This document shows, in pieces, positions 53,893 through 61,574 of a stretch of 64,000 bases of DNA. The translations under genes and the position numbers were made by a program. The stretch is from assembly GCA_033238645.1 (NCBI GenBank), contig BQXR01000007.1, positions 62,001 through 126,000 of the forward strand. Reading direction: 5' to 3'. Below the pieces are notes generated by a model. The model was not told the DNA's origin. It saw only the letters and a program-made list of their open reading frames with translations, and searched no databases. This stretch comes from Thiomicrorhabdus sp033238645. GTDB lineage: Bacteria > Pseudomonadota > Gammaproteobacteria > Thiomicrospirales > Thiomicrospiraceae. Positions within the stretch are counted from its first letter, which is position 1; every line of letters begins with the position of its first letter.

Positions 53893-56160
53893 ATGAAAAA
53901 CGAAAACATTCAAGTTTCAAAACGTGATGGTTCTAAAGAAGCCATTAATTTAGAGAAGATCCATCGCGTCATTTCATGGGCTGCTGAAGACTTAGAAAAT
54001 GTCTCTGTTTCTGAAGTAGAACTGCGTTCTCATATTCAATTTTATGATGGAATTACAACCTCTGATATTCATGAAACAATTATTAAGTCTGCCGCAGATT
54101 TAATCTCTGAAAATGCACCTGATTATCAACACCTTTCTGCGCGTTTAGCCATTTACCATTTACGTAAAAAGGCTTTCAACCGTTTTACCCCCCCTGCTCT
54201 GTTTGAACATATTAATAAAATGGTTGGTAGCGGGCTCTATGATTCGCAAATCATCAAAGACTATACAAAAAAAGATATTGATGAGTTAGATAACTACATC
54301 CAACATGATCGTGACTTAACTTTCAGTTATGCAGCCGTTAAGCAGCTTGAAGGTAAGTACCTTGTTCAAAACCGCGTGACTGGCAAGATTTACGAAAGCC
54401 CACAGTTTATCTATATGCTGATCCCAATGTGTCTATTTGCACACTACCCTGCAGAAACACGTTTACAGTATATTAAAGATTTTTATGATGCTTCTTCGTT
54501 ATTTAAGCTATCACTACCAACACCCATTATGTCTGGTGTCCGTACACCCACACGTCAGTTTAGCTCGTGTGTACTGATTGAGTGCGGAGACTCACTAGAC
54601 TCAATCAACGCAACCTCTTCATCTATCGTTAAATACGTCTCGCAACGTGCTGGGATCGGGGTAAACATTGGTCGTATCAGAGCCTTAGGCAGTGAGATCC
54701 GTGGTGGAGAAGCCTATCACACAGGTATGATTCCTTTTATCAAACACTTTCAAACCGCGGTTAAGTCTTGTTCGCAAGGTGGGGTTCGTGGTGGTGCTGC
54801 AACACTTTTCTATCCTATCTGGCATTTAGAAATTGAGTCACTTCTGGTGCTTAAAAATAATCGTGGTGTTGAAGAGAACCGTGCTCGTCACTTAGATTAT
54901 GGTGTTCAACTTAACAAGGTCATGTACCAACGTATGATTGAAGGTGGGGAAATTACACTATTCAGTCCATCGGATGTCCCAGGGCTTTATGATGCTTTCT
55001 TTGAAGATCAAGAAGAGTTTGAACGCCTGTACCAAATTTATGAGTGCGATGAGAGTATCCGTAAAAAGAAAGTTAAGGCCATTGAACTTTTTACTCAACT
55101 AGCTCAAGAGCGTGCGCAAACGGGTCGTATCTATATACAGAACGTTGATCACTGTAATGTGCACAGTCCATTCGACCCTGCTAAAGCACCTATTCGCCAA
55201 TCGAATCTATGCCTAGAAATAGCACTGCCAACAAACGCTATGAACTCTGTTGAAGACCCTGATGGTGAGATTGCACTATGTACACTGTCTGCTTTTAACC
55301 TAGGGGCAATTGAAAGCTTAGAGGAGCTAGAATCACTATCAGACCTAATCGTCCGAGCTTTAGACAGCCTATTAGACTATCAAGACTACCCTGTTGAAGC
55401 GGCTCGTAAGTCGAGTATGGGGCGCAGAACACTCGGTGTGGGCGTAACTAATCTAGCTTATTACCTAGCTAAGAATCATACAAAGTACTCTGATGGTTCG
55501 GCAAACGGCCTTGTTCACCGTACGTTTGAAGCAATTCAGTTTAACCTATTAAAGGCCTCTAACACTTTAGCGAAGGAGCAAGGCATTTGTGGCCAGTTTA
55601 GCGATACAAACTATGCTAAAGGTATTTTACCAATTGATACTTACAAATCAGATCTGGATGATATCTGTAAAGAGCCTTTACACCTTGATTGGGAAAGTTT
55701 ACGTGAAGAGATTAAGGCACACGGTCTACGTAACTCAACACTAACCGCACTAATGCCTTGTGAAACCTCTTCACAAATTACCAACTCAACTAACGGGATT
55801 GAACCACCACGTGGTTATGTCTCGGTTAAAGCCTCTAAAGACGGTATCTTAAAGCAGATTGTCCCAGGTTTTAAAGAGTTACGTAATGACTATGAGCTTC
55901 TGTGGCATATCCCAAATAACAAAGGCTATCTACAGCTGGTAGGTATTATGCAGAAGTTTGTTGATCAAGCGATCTCATCTAATACCAACTACGATCCAGC
56001 ACGCTTTACTGAAGATAAAGTACCTATCAAACTCGTACTACAGGATCTTCTTTACGCCTATAAAATGGGGCTTAAAACGCTGTATTATCATAATACACGT
56101 GATGGTGCATCAGATATTCAAGAAGATGATGGCTGTGCTGGCGGAGCTTGTAAGCTTTAA
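53893..56160 (+). CDS. nrdA: Ribonucleoside-diphosphate reductase, class Ia alpha subunit
   Basis: 755 residues (E. coli 761). ATP-cone about 5-95 (VSKRDGSKEAINLEKIHRVI). Active-site Cys in FSSCVLIECGDS, NLCLEIALPT and IALCTLSAFN; radical-transfer Tyr pair in LKTLYYHNTRDGA; C-terminal redox pair in DDGCAGGACKL (C-x4-C). Makes deoxyribonucleotides with NrdB. Unusually, nrdB is not next to it but starts 7.5 kb downstream. Upstream DnaA and NrdR boxes fit its known control. Confidence 0.96.
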   Translation: MKNENIQVSKRDGSKEAINLEKIHRVISWAAEDLENVSVSEVELRSHIQFYDGITTSDIHETIIKSAADLISENAPDYQHLSARLAIYHLRKKAFNRFTPPALFEHINKMVGSGLYDSQIIKDYTKKDIDELDNYIQHDRDLTFSYAAVKQLEGKYLVQNRVTGKIYESPQFIYMLIPMCLFAHYPAETRLQYIKDFYDASSLFKLSLPTPIMSGVRTPTRQFSSCVLIECGDSLDSINATSSSIVKYVSQRAGIGVNIGRIRALGSEIRGGEAYHTGMIPFIKHFQTAVKSCSQGGVRGGAATLFYPIWHLEIESLLVLKNNRGVEENRARHLDYGVQLNKVMYQRMIEGGEITLFSPSDVPGLYDAFFEDQEEFERLYQIYECDESIRKKKVKAIELFTQLAQERAQTGRIYIQNVDHCNVHSPFDPAKAPIRQSNLCLEIALPTNAMNSVEDPDGEIALCTLSAFNLGAIESLEELESLSDLIVRALDSLLDYQDYPVEAARKSSMGRRTLGVGVTNLAYYLAKNHTKYSDGSANGLVHRTFEAIQFNLLKASNTLAKEQGICGQFSDTNYAKGILPIDTYKSDLDDICKEPLHLDWESLREEIKAHGLRNSTLTALMPCETSSQITNSTNGIEPPRGYVSVKASKDGILKQIVPGFKELRNDYELLWHIPNNKGYLQLVGIMQKFVDQAISSNTNYDPARFTEDKVPIKLVLQDLLYAYKMGLKTLYYHNTRDGASDIQEDDGCAGGACKL
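54188..54202 (+). repeat. C-run/TGCTCA motif, copy 12
   Basis: TTTA, seven C, TGCTCTGT, inside nrdA, coding T-P-P-A-L. The peptide PPAL is also in E. coli NrdA, so this copy may be partly coincidence. Confidence 0.4.
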
Positions 56161-56176
56161 CCCCCCCCCTGTTCAA
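56161..56176 (+). repeat. C-run/TGCTCA motif, copy 13
   Basis: Nine C begin at the base after the nrdA stop codon, then TGTTCAA. Confidence 0.6.
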
Positions 56177-56178
56177 TT

Positions 56179-56201
56179 CCTTGCTTAGCCCTTAAGCAAG
56201 G
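56179..56201 (+). terminator. nrdA terminator
   Basis: CCTTGCTTA-GCCCT-TAAGCAAGG, 9-bp stem followed by TATTTATCT. Implies that nrdA is not co-transcribed with distant nrdB. Confidence 0.7.
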
Positions 56202-56308
56202 TATTTATCTCATCAATAATCACTCAAACATCACTCTATTCAATTAGACAATCACCTTATGATAAGTGATAATCCCCACCGTAATATCCACTTTACTTAG
56301 GGAATATC

Positions 56309-57130
56309 ATGGGCATCAAAAAGCAGATTGAAAAAGCACAAGAGCTACTTGAAGGCTTTGAGGTTCCACTGTTACCAGAAGCCGCACTTAAACTACAAAA
56401 ACTCTTTAATGAGTCTGCCATGCCATCGCCCAAGAAAGTAAAAGATCTCATCGCTATGAATCCTTTTCTAGCAGGCGAACTGGTCTCTCTAGCCAATATC
56501 CCCTCACTATCCAACACCGTTGGCATAATCATCAAGGATCTAGACAGCGCCATCTATCGCTTAGGAAATAAGCGGCTAAAAAACTACATTCTATCGATTT
56601 ATGTCAAAAAAATAATCAGTGAATATCAGGTTAATGGCCTCAGTTATCACAGCCAAGATATTGCCCTCATCGCCTCACAAATTGCCCGCTTCAATAAATA
56701 TGTTAGCCCTGATGAAGCCTATCTACTTGGCTTGCTACATGATATTGGTGGTTTTGCTCTAACCGAAATAGACCCGCATTATGGTGATGATTTTATAAAG
56801 AATCAGTTTAAGTACCTCTCTATGAGTAAGTACGAAGAAGCAACATTTGGCACCACTCATGCCGCACTAGGCTATTTGATTGCCCAGTCTTGGAATGTAC
56901 CTAATTACATCTCACAAACCATTTTGCTACATCATATTCACAGTATTGATCTCATAGAGAACACTAAATTACGCAGCTTAATCTCGACTATAGAACTAGC
57001 ACACTCCATCTCAAATATAAAAAATCATAAAAACAAGGCATCTGGTGAAGCCAAAAACATATATGAAAAATGCAAACATATATTAGATATATCAGATGAT
57101 GAGCTGTATGAAATTCTCCAAGCGTCTTAA
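56309..57130 (+). CDS. HDOD domain protein
   Basis: 273 residues, nearly all one HDOD domain (about 10-260). LPEAALKLQKLFNES, LVSLANIPSLSNT, IYRLGNKRLKNYI and LLGLLHDIGGF (HD at 144-145) followed by HAALGYLIAQSWNVP. No output domain attached. HDOD proteins take part in signalling, often near c-di-GMP circuits; the exact role is unknown. Confidence 0.88.
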   Translation: MGIKKQIEKAQELLEGFEVPLLPEAALKLQKLFNESAMPSPKKVKDLIAMNPFLAGELVSLANIPSLSNTVGIIIKDLDSAIYRLGNKRLKNYILSIYVKKIISEYQVNGLSYHSQDIALIASQIARFNKYVSPDEAYLLGLLHDIGGFALTEIDPHYGDDFIKNQFKYLSMSKYEEATFGTTHAALGYLIAQSWNVPNYISQTILLHHIHSIDLIENTKLRSLISTIELAHSISNIKNHKNKASGEAKNIYEKCKHILDISDDELYEILQAS

Positions 57131-57161
57131 GCAAACAACCCTAACAGCTGCTTAAAGAACC

Positions 57162-57189
57162 AAAAAGGCACCTTAAAAGGTGCTTTTTT
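57162..57189. terminator. Terminator between HDOD and cysQ genes
   Basis: AAAAAGGCACC-TTAAAA-GGTGCTTTTTTT, works in both directions for the convergent pair. Confidence 0.85.
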
Positions 57190-57201
57190 TATGTCTGAGA
57201 T

Positions 57202-57218
57202 TATCAGCAGGGGGGGGG
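57202..57218 (-). repeat. C-run/TGCTCA motif, copy 14 (only clear reverse copy)
   Basis: On the minus strand: TTA, nine C, TGCTGATA. The gap lies between convergent genes. Confidence 0.55.
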
Positions 57219-57248
57219 TAAGAGAAACAGCTCTATTGATAATAGAAA

Positions 57249-58121
57249 CTATAAAATTTCAGGGAAATTTGGCCATGGGTAATCCGCATCCCCTGTCGCC
57301 ATAAAAAAAGGGTTCAATAGAGAACCTGTTTGCACATACTGCAAAGGGTGACCTGCGGCATTCAATAACTGCCCGCCTGCTGACTCTAAAATACACTGTG
57401 AGGCCGCGGTATCCCACAAAGAGGTTGGACCAAAACGTGGATAAACATCCGCAGTACCTTCCGCCACTAAGCAGACTTTGAGTGCCGAGCCCATCTTAAC
57501 CAACTCGGTTTTGCCTAACTTAGCGATAAAGTGTTGAATCATTCCACCATGTCTGCGGCTCACCGCCACTTTAATTGGACTGGAAGACTTCATAGGGTTA
57601 ATAGAGATCTCTCCCGCATAATTAACTAACGACTGCCAGTTATCAATTTCAATCACCGATTTCAAATCAACGACCTTATAAGCCAAGCTGCCTTTGCTTG
57701 AGAAATAGAGATCTCCATTTTCAGGCCCATACACCACCCCCAATACTGGCTGATGATTATGAATCAAAGCGATATTGACGCTAAACTCTCCCGTGCGTTC
57801 AATAAACTCTTTAGTGCCATCTAGCGGATCAACCAACCAATAAGTTGCCCAATCTTTACGTTGCTCAAAAGGCACATCCTGTACGCTTTCTTCCGTCACC
57901 AGAGGAATATCGGGGGTTAATTGCTGCAATTTTTGACAGATCAGCGCATCGGCTTTTTTATCCGCTTCCGTCACAGGCGAGCCATCGCCCTTCTGCTCAA
58001 CTAAGATTGACTCGGATTGGTGATACATCTCTGAAATTAGCTGCCCCGCTTCAACTGCAATTTTACAGACCTCTGGCATCCACTTGGCTGACAGGCTGAC
58101 TATCTCTTTATTGATCGACAT
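57249..58121 (-). CDS. cysQ: 3'(2'),5'-bisphosphate nucleotidase
   Basis: 290 residues, inositol-monophosphatase fold. Metal motifs TEES (76-79), DPLDGT (98-103) and WDTAA near the C-terminus. Hydrolyses 3'-phosphoadenosine 5'-phosphate from sulfate assimilation. Start abuts the nudE stop, so the two are translationally coupled. Confidence 0.94.
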   Translation of the reverse strand: MSINKEIVSLSAKWMPEVCKIAVEAGQLISEMYHQSESILVEQKGDGSPVTEADKKADALICQKLQQLTPDIPLVTEESVQDVPFEQRKDWATYWLVDPLDGTKEFIERTGEFSVNIALIHNHQPVLGVVYGPENGDLYFSSKGSLAYKVVDLKSVIEIDNWQSLVNYAGEISINPMKSSSPIKVAVSRRHGGMIQHFIAKLGKTELVKMGSALKVCLVAEGTADVYPRFGPTSLWDTAASQCILESAGGQLLNAAGHPLQYVQTGSLLNPFFMATGDADYPWPNFPEIL

Positions 58122-58670
58122 CTAAATTTTTCCCATCTCTTTTAATACCAACATTAAAGCTGCATAAGCGCGGCCTTCCGTAAAGTGTGGTTCATTTAAT
58201 AACGCGGCCCAATCATCAATATGCCAAGGCACCACCTCTAAAGGTTCTGGCTCATCCCCTTCTGCTTCATGCGGCGTCAAACCCGTTGCTAATACAATAT
58301 GAGTATAGTGCGTCATATAACCCGCTGCCAAACTCAATGAGTCAAGCAGTTTAACCTCTGATGGAAGATGACTAATCTCCTCTTGGCTCTCTCTAATAGA
58401 TGCCTGCTGCCAGTCTTCACCAGGGTCAATCTTGCCTTTCGGGAAACCCAGCTCATAACGGCCAACGCCTGCACCATACTCTCTAATCAACAGTAAAGTT
58501 CCGTCTTCCATCAATGGAATAATCAGCACCGCACCCTCTTTACTGCCTAAAAGACGCTCATACTGAACCGTGGTACCATTAGAAAAAGTCAGCTCTTGTG
58601 ACTGAACGGTAAAAATCCGTGACTGAGCCGTTATGTTTTCAGATAAAATAGTCGGTATTTTTTTAGACAT
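58122..58670 (-). CDS. nudE: ADP compounds hydrolase, Nudix
   Basis: 182 residues. Nudix box G79-KIDPG-E85 then seven residues and R93-E94-SQ-E97-E98. The ELGFPKGKIDPGED context and AAGYMTHYTHIVLATGL are NudE-like. Cleaves ADP-ribose, NADH and diadenosine nucleotides. In an operon with cysQ; yrfG is divergent, partly as in E. coli, where nudE and yrfG are close. Confidence 0.93.
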   Translation of the reverse strand: MSKKIPTILSENITAQSRIFTVQSQELTFSNGTTVQYERLLGSKEGAVLIIPLMEDGTLLLIREYGAGVGRYELGFPKGKIDPGEDWQQASIRESQEEISHLPSEVKLLDSLSLAAGYMTHYTHIVLATGLTPHEAEGDEPEPLEVVPWHIDDWAALLNEPHFTEGRAYAALMLVLKEMGKI

Positions 58671-58745
58671 GCTACAACCATCTCTATTAAATAAATGTGA
58701 TTAATAAATTGATTCAATAATAACGCTAAGAGGCTCTAATTACCA

Positions 58746-59408
58746 ATGAATGCAATGATTGACTGGTCACAAATTGACACAGTTCTGCTTGATATGGATG
58801 GCACCTTATTAGACCTACACTTTGACTGGCACTTTTGGATGGAAGTCATTCCGCAAGCTTATGCCAGCAAAAATGACCTAAGCCTTGAAGCAGCCAAAGA
58901 GATTATTAAAACTAAAATCCATTCACAAACCGGCACCTTAAACTGGTACTGCTTAGACTACTGGACAGAGACCTTAGAACTCCCCGTTGCAGAACTTAAG
59001 CGAGAGCTCAAGCATCAGATTCAAGTCCATCCAGAAGTAATTGAGTTTTTAGCCAAGCTTAAACGTCTGGGTAAAAATGTCGTTATGGTCACCAATGCTC
59101 ATAGAGATAGCTTAGCAGTGAAACTCGAAGTGACTGAAATTGGTGATTACTTTGATACACTGATCTCGTCACATGACTTTGGCATCCCAAAAGAGCAGAT
59201 CGCTGTCTGGTCAGAGATTCAAAAGATCGTACCTTACGATCCTAAAAGAACCCTGTTAATTGATGACAATCTACATGCTTTACAAACCGCTAAAGATTAC
59301 GGTATCGCTTACCCAATCTGCGCAACCTATGTTAGCCCTAAACTGGATAAAATTGATCCAAAGGGTTTCGAATCCTTTGAGCGCTACTCAGAGATCATGC
59401 CTACATAA
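58746..59408 (+). CDS. yrfG: GMP/IMP 5'-nucleotidase, HAD family
   Basis: 220 residues. HAD motif I LLDMDGTLLDL (D16, D18), motif II VMVTNAH, motif IV LLIDDNLHALQTA. Length and the LDLHFDWHFWMEVIPQ segment match YrfG. Dephosphorylates purine nucleotides. Divergent from nudE. Confidence 0.9.
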   Translation: MNAMIDWSQIDTVLLDMDGTLLDLHFDWHFWMEVIPQAYASKNDLSLEAAKEIIKTKIHSQTGTLNWYCLDYWTETLELPVAELKRELKHQIQVHPEVIEFLAKLKRLGKNVVMVTNAHRDSLAVKLEVTEIGDYFDTLISSHDFGIPKEQIAVWSEIQKIVPYDPKRTLLIDDNLHALQTAKDYGIAYPICATYVSPKLDKIDPKGFESFERYSEIMPT

Positions 59409-59418
59409 CAACTCTAAT

Positions 59419-60048
59419 TTAAGCCATCATCACAAAAGCCATCTCAGTGGTGGCAACGCCTTTACGCTTAAACGTCATGGCTTCGACTTTCTCAATAGAA
59501 CTGAAGTTAGCAAATAGATCACGAACTTCCGCTTCTGAAACCGAGAAAGGGGGGGCTGATATTAAGGCTTGATCATAATCCATCACCACCATTAAATACT
59601 GTGTCCCTTTCGGTAAAATAGCTTGTAGATGTAAAGCATACTGCTGTCGCATCTCTGGTGGTAGTGCGACAATAGCCGCTCGATCATAGACCGCTTTCAC
59701 CCCCAGACAATCTTCTGCCGTTAACTTAAAAAAGTCGCCACACAGCAGTTGCATTCTATCCAACACATAGCCATTGAAGTGTTCATGCTCAATGCTCTGT
59801 GCTAAAAGATTGTTCTCAGTTAAGAAAGCCTCTACAGCCTGTTGATTCAACTCAACCCCCAGCACCTCAAATTCCTGCTGCACCAACCAGAGCATGTCTA
59901 GAGATTTACCACATAGCGGTACTAAGACTCGTTCGGCATTACTTAAACCTAACCGAGACCAGTGTTTAGTTAAAAAACTATTCATCTCCTGTTGATGAAA
60001 ACCAAGTACCCCCCCTGCCCACATCTGATGCCAAAAATTTGCTTCCAT
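59419..60048 (-). CDS. tpm: Thiopurine S-methyltransferase family protein
   Basis: 209 residues from ATG 60048 (AGGAG 5 nt upstream; an in-frame GTG at 60054 is less likely). FWHQMWAGGVLGFHQ, RVLVPLCGKSLDMLWL (SAM motif I), YDRAAIVALPPEMR are diagnostic. Bacterial Tpm methylates selenium and tellurium oxyanions as well as thiopurines. A C-run motif encodes the M-W-A-G-G part. Confidence 0.93.
   Translation of the reverse strand: MEANFWHQMWAGGVLGFHQQEMNSFLTKHWSRLGLSNAERVLVPLCGKSLDMLWLVQQEFEVLGVELNQQAVEAFLTENNLLAQSIEHEHFNGYVLDRMQLLCGDFFKLTAEDCLGVKAVYDRAAIVALPPEMRQQYALHLQAILPKGTQYLMVVMDYDQALISAPPFSVSEAEVRDLFANFSSIEKVEAMTFKRKGVATTEMAFVMMA
60009..60023 (+). repeat. C-run/TGCTCA motif, copy 15
   Basis: GTA, seven C, TGCCCACA, inside tpm near its 5' end. 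A run-less core CTCCTGCTCACA lies 37 nt to the right (60052-60063). Confidence 0.5.
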
Positions 60049-60134
60049 CTCCACTCCTGCTCACAGCAAAAAACATAAAGACGTTATAATACCTTTTAAT
60101 TATATTTAAGATGACTATCTCTAAGGTAAGACCA

Positions 60135-60701
60135 ATGTCTATTAACAATCAAAATCCACAACCAGACGATCCTTATGAGTCAGATACTCCAACGACATTT
60201 CTACAAAAACCTTGGGTCAAAAATACCCTAATGGCATTATTATTTTTAGGAGCTTTTTTACTGATCCGCCCCGTTATGCAAGGCAATGTGATTGAAGGCC
60301 AAGCACCAAGAATGCAAGTAACCACCATTACAGGCAAGCACATTGACCTGCAAAGTCTTAACCAACAAGGTAAACCTGTATTAGTACATATCTGGGCGAC
60401 TTGGTGCCCTATCTGTAGTGCCAGTAGAGGTAGTATTGAGTCACTTTCTGAGGACTATGATGTGATCAACATTGCCACACAATCACTCGATAACGATCAA
60501 CTTTTAGCCTACGCCAAAGAGCACGAGATGAATCCAGACCTGATTGTGAATGATCTAGGGGGTCAATGGATGAAAGCATTTGGTGCTAAGGCCGTACCCG
60601 CGGACTTTGTCATTGCACCCAATAGTGAGATCGCTTTTATTGAGGTCGGCTTTACTACTGGCTGGGGACTGAGATTACGCTTGTGGTGGTCACAACTTTG
60701 A
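60135..60701 (+). CDS. Membrane-anchored thioredoxin-like protein (ScsD/TlpA type)
   Basis: 188 residues from ATG 60135 (GTAAG upstream; frame extends to 60111). Cytoplasmic tail, one membrane segment about 29-45, then a periplasmic thioredoxin fold with W-C-P-I-C (C91, C94 in IWATWCPICSASRG) and cis-Pro in KAVPADFVIAPN. Likely a periplasmic disulfide reductase or oxidase partner. No DsbD is visible nearby. Confidence 0.88.
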   Translation: MSINNQNPQPDDPYESDTPTTFLQKPWVKNTLMALLFLGAFLLIRPVMQGNVIEGQAPRMQVTTITGKHIDLQSLNQQGKPVLVHIWATWCPICSASRGSIESLSEDYDVINIATQSLDNDQLLAYAKEHEMNPDLIVNDLGGQWMKAFGAKAVPADFVIAPNSEIAFIEVGFTTGWGLRLRLWWSQL

Positions 60702-60735
60702 AAGTAACGATAAAAATAACAATGAGAATACCCTT

Positions 60736-61464
60736 TTGATCCCCCCCCTATCCAAAATAGACAAGCAACCTAAAACGCTTAAACAGAAGCATGGTGGTGA
60801 TCTTATTCACTGTCAACGTGATGAATTTGGCCTATTAGAAGTGATTGATACGCCATCCATGCGCAGTCTCTATTTTGACTCGCCTGTTGAGCAAAGCCGT
60901 CTCTACTTTCATGCACCGATGAGCCTCTCCTTTGAGTACCAGAAAGTTATTGAGGCACAAATTCTCCAGCGTCACCAGCAAAAACCCGTGCAACGCCTTT
61001 TAATGCTCGGCATGGGTGGCGGCTCTATTGCTAGCCACCTCAATGCACTTGAACCAGAGATGCAGATTCATATTGTCGAACTACGCCAAGCCGTGATTGA
61101 TATCGCTTACGAATTTTTCCACCTGCCAGAAGAACCAGAAATAGAGGTCATGCAAGAAGATGCCCTAATCTATATTGATGAGGCACTTTCAGAGTACGAT
61201 GTCATTATTGTCGATGTGTTTGATGATTCTGGGTTACCAGGGCCATTTACCGCTGATGCCTTTCAACAAAACCTACTGAGAAACTTAAAGCCTGCTGGCC
61301 TAGTACTCTTTAACCTTTGGGCGCATCAAGATACCCACACCAAACAACAGACAGATCAAATTATCGACTATTGGCAAAATATTCAAGAAAAACAGAGCAA
61401 AACTACTATAAAAACCTATCCAATTCAGTCTAGTGAGAATATAATCCTTAGCATTCAAATCTAG
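60736..61464 (+). CDS. Spermidine-synthase-like methyltransferase-fold protein
   Basis: 242 residues. Rossmann core with LMLGMGGGSIASHL (90-105), IHIVELRQAVIDIA, EDALIYI and YDVIIVDVFDDSGLPGPF, the last being the DVFD site of spermidine-synthase-like proteins. N-terminal MRSLYFDSPVEQSRLYFHAP is also typical. Starts at TTG 60736, the only start ahead of the conserved part; C-run motif copy 16 encodes I-P-P-L just after it. Some family members do not make spermidine, so the reaction is open. Confidence 0.8.
   Translation: MIPPLSKIDKQPKTLKQKHGGDLIHCQRDEFGLLEVIDTPSMRSLYFDSPVEQSRLYFHAPMSLSFEYQKVIEAQILQRHQQKPVQRLLMLGMGGGSIASHLNALEPEMQIHIVELRQAVIDIAYEFFHLPEEPEIEVMQEDALIYIDEALSEYDVIIVDVFDDSGLPGPFTADAFQQNLLRNLKPAGLVLFNLWAHQDTHTKQQTDQIIDYWQNIQEKQSKTTIKTYPIQSSENIILSIQI
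60741..60756 (+). repeat. C-run motif, copy 16 (weak)
   Basis: GAT, eight C, TATCCAAA, in codons 2-5 of the spermidine-synthase-like gene. Confidence 0.35.
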
Positions 61465-61574
61465 TGGTTTTTGGCAAAATAAGACCTTGAAAAATAAGCG
61501 CTTAAGCCATTTACCTTGCTACTGCAAAAACAGTAAAAAATACTAACCAAACAACTCAATAAAAAGAACCTTCT

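Noticed and set aside
59549..59555. G7 in tpm preceded by GAGAAA, similar to a reverse motif
   Set aside because: The core differs by an indel and the Pro codons (A-P-P-F) account for it; not counted.
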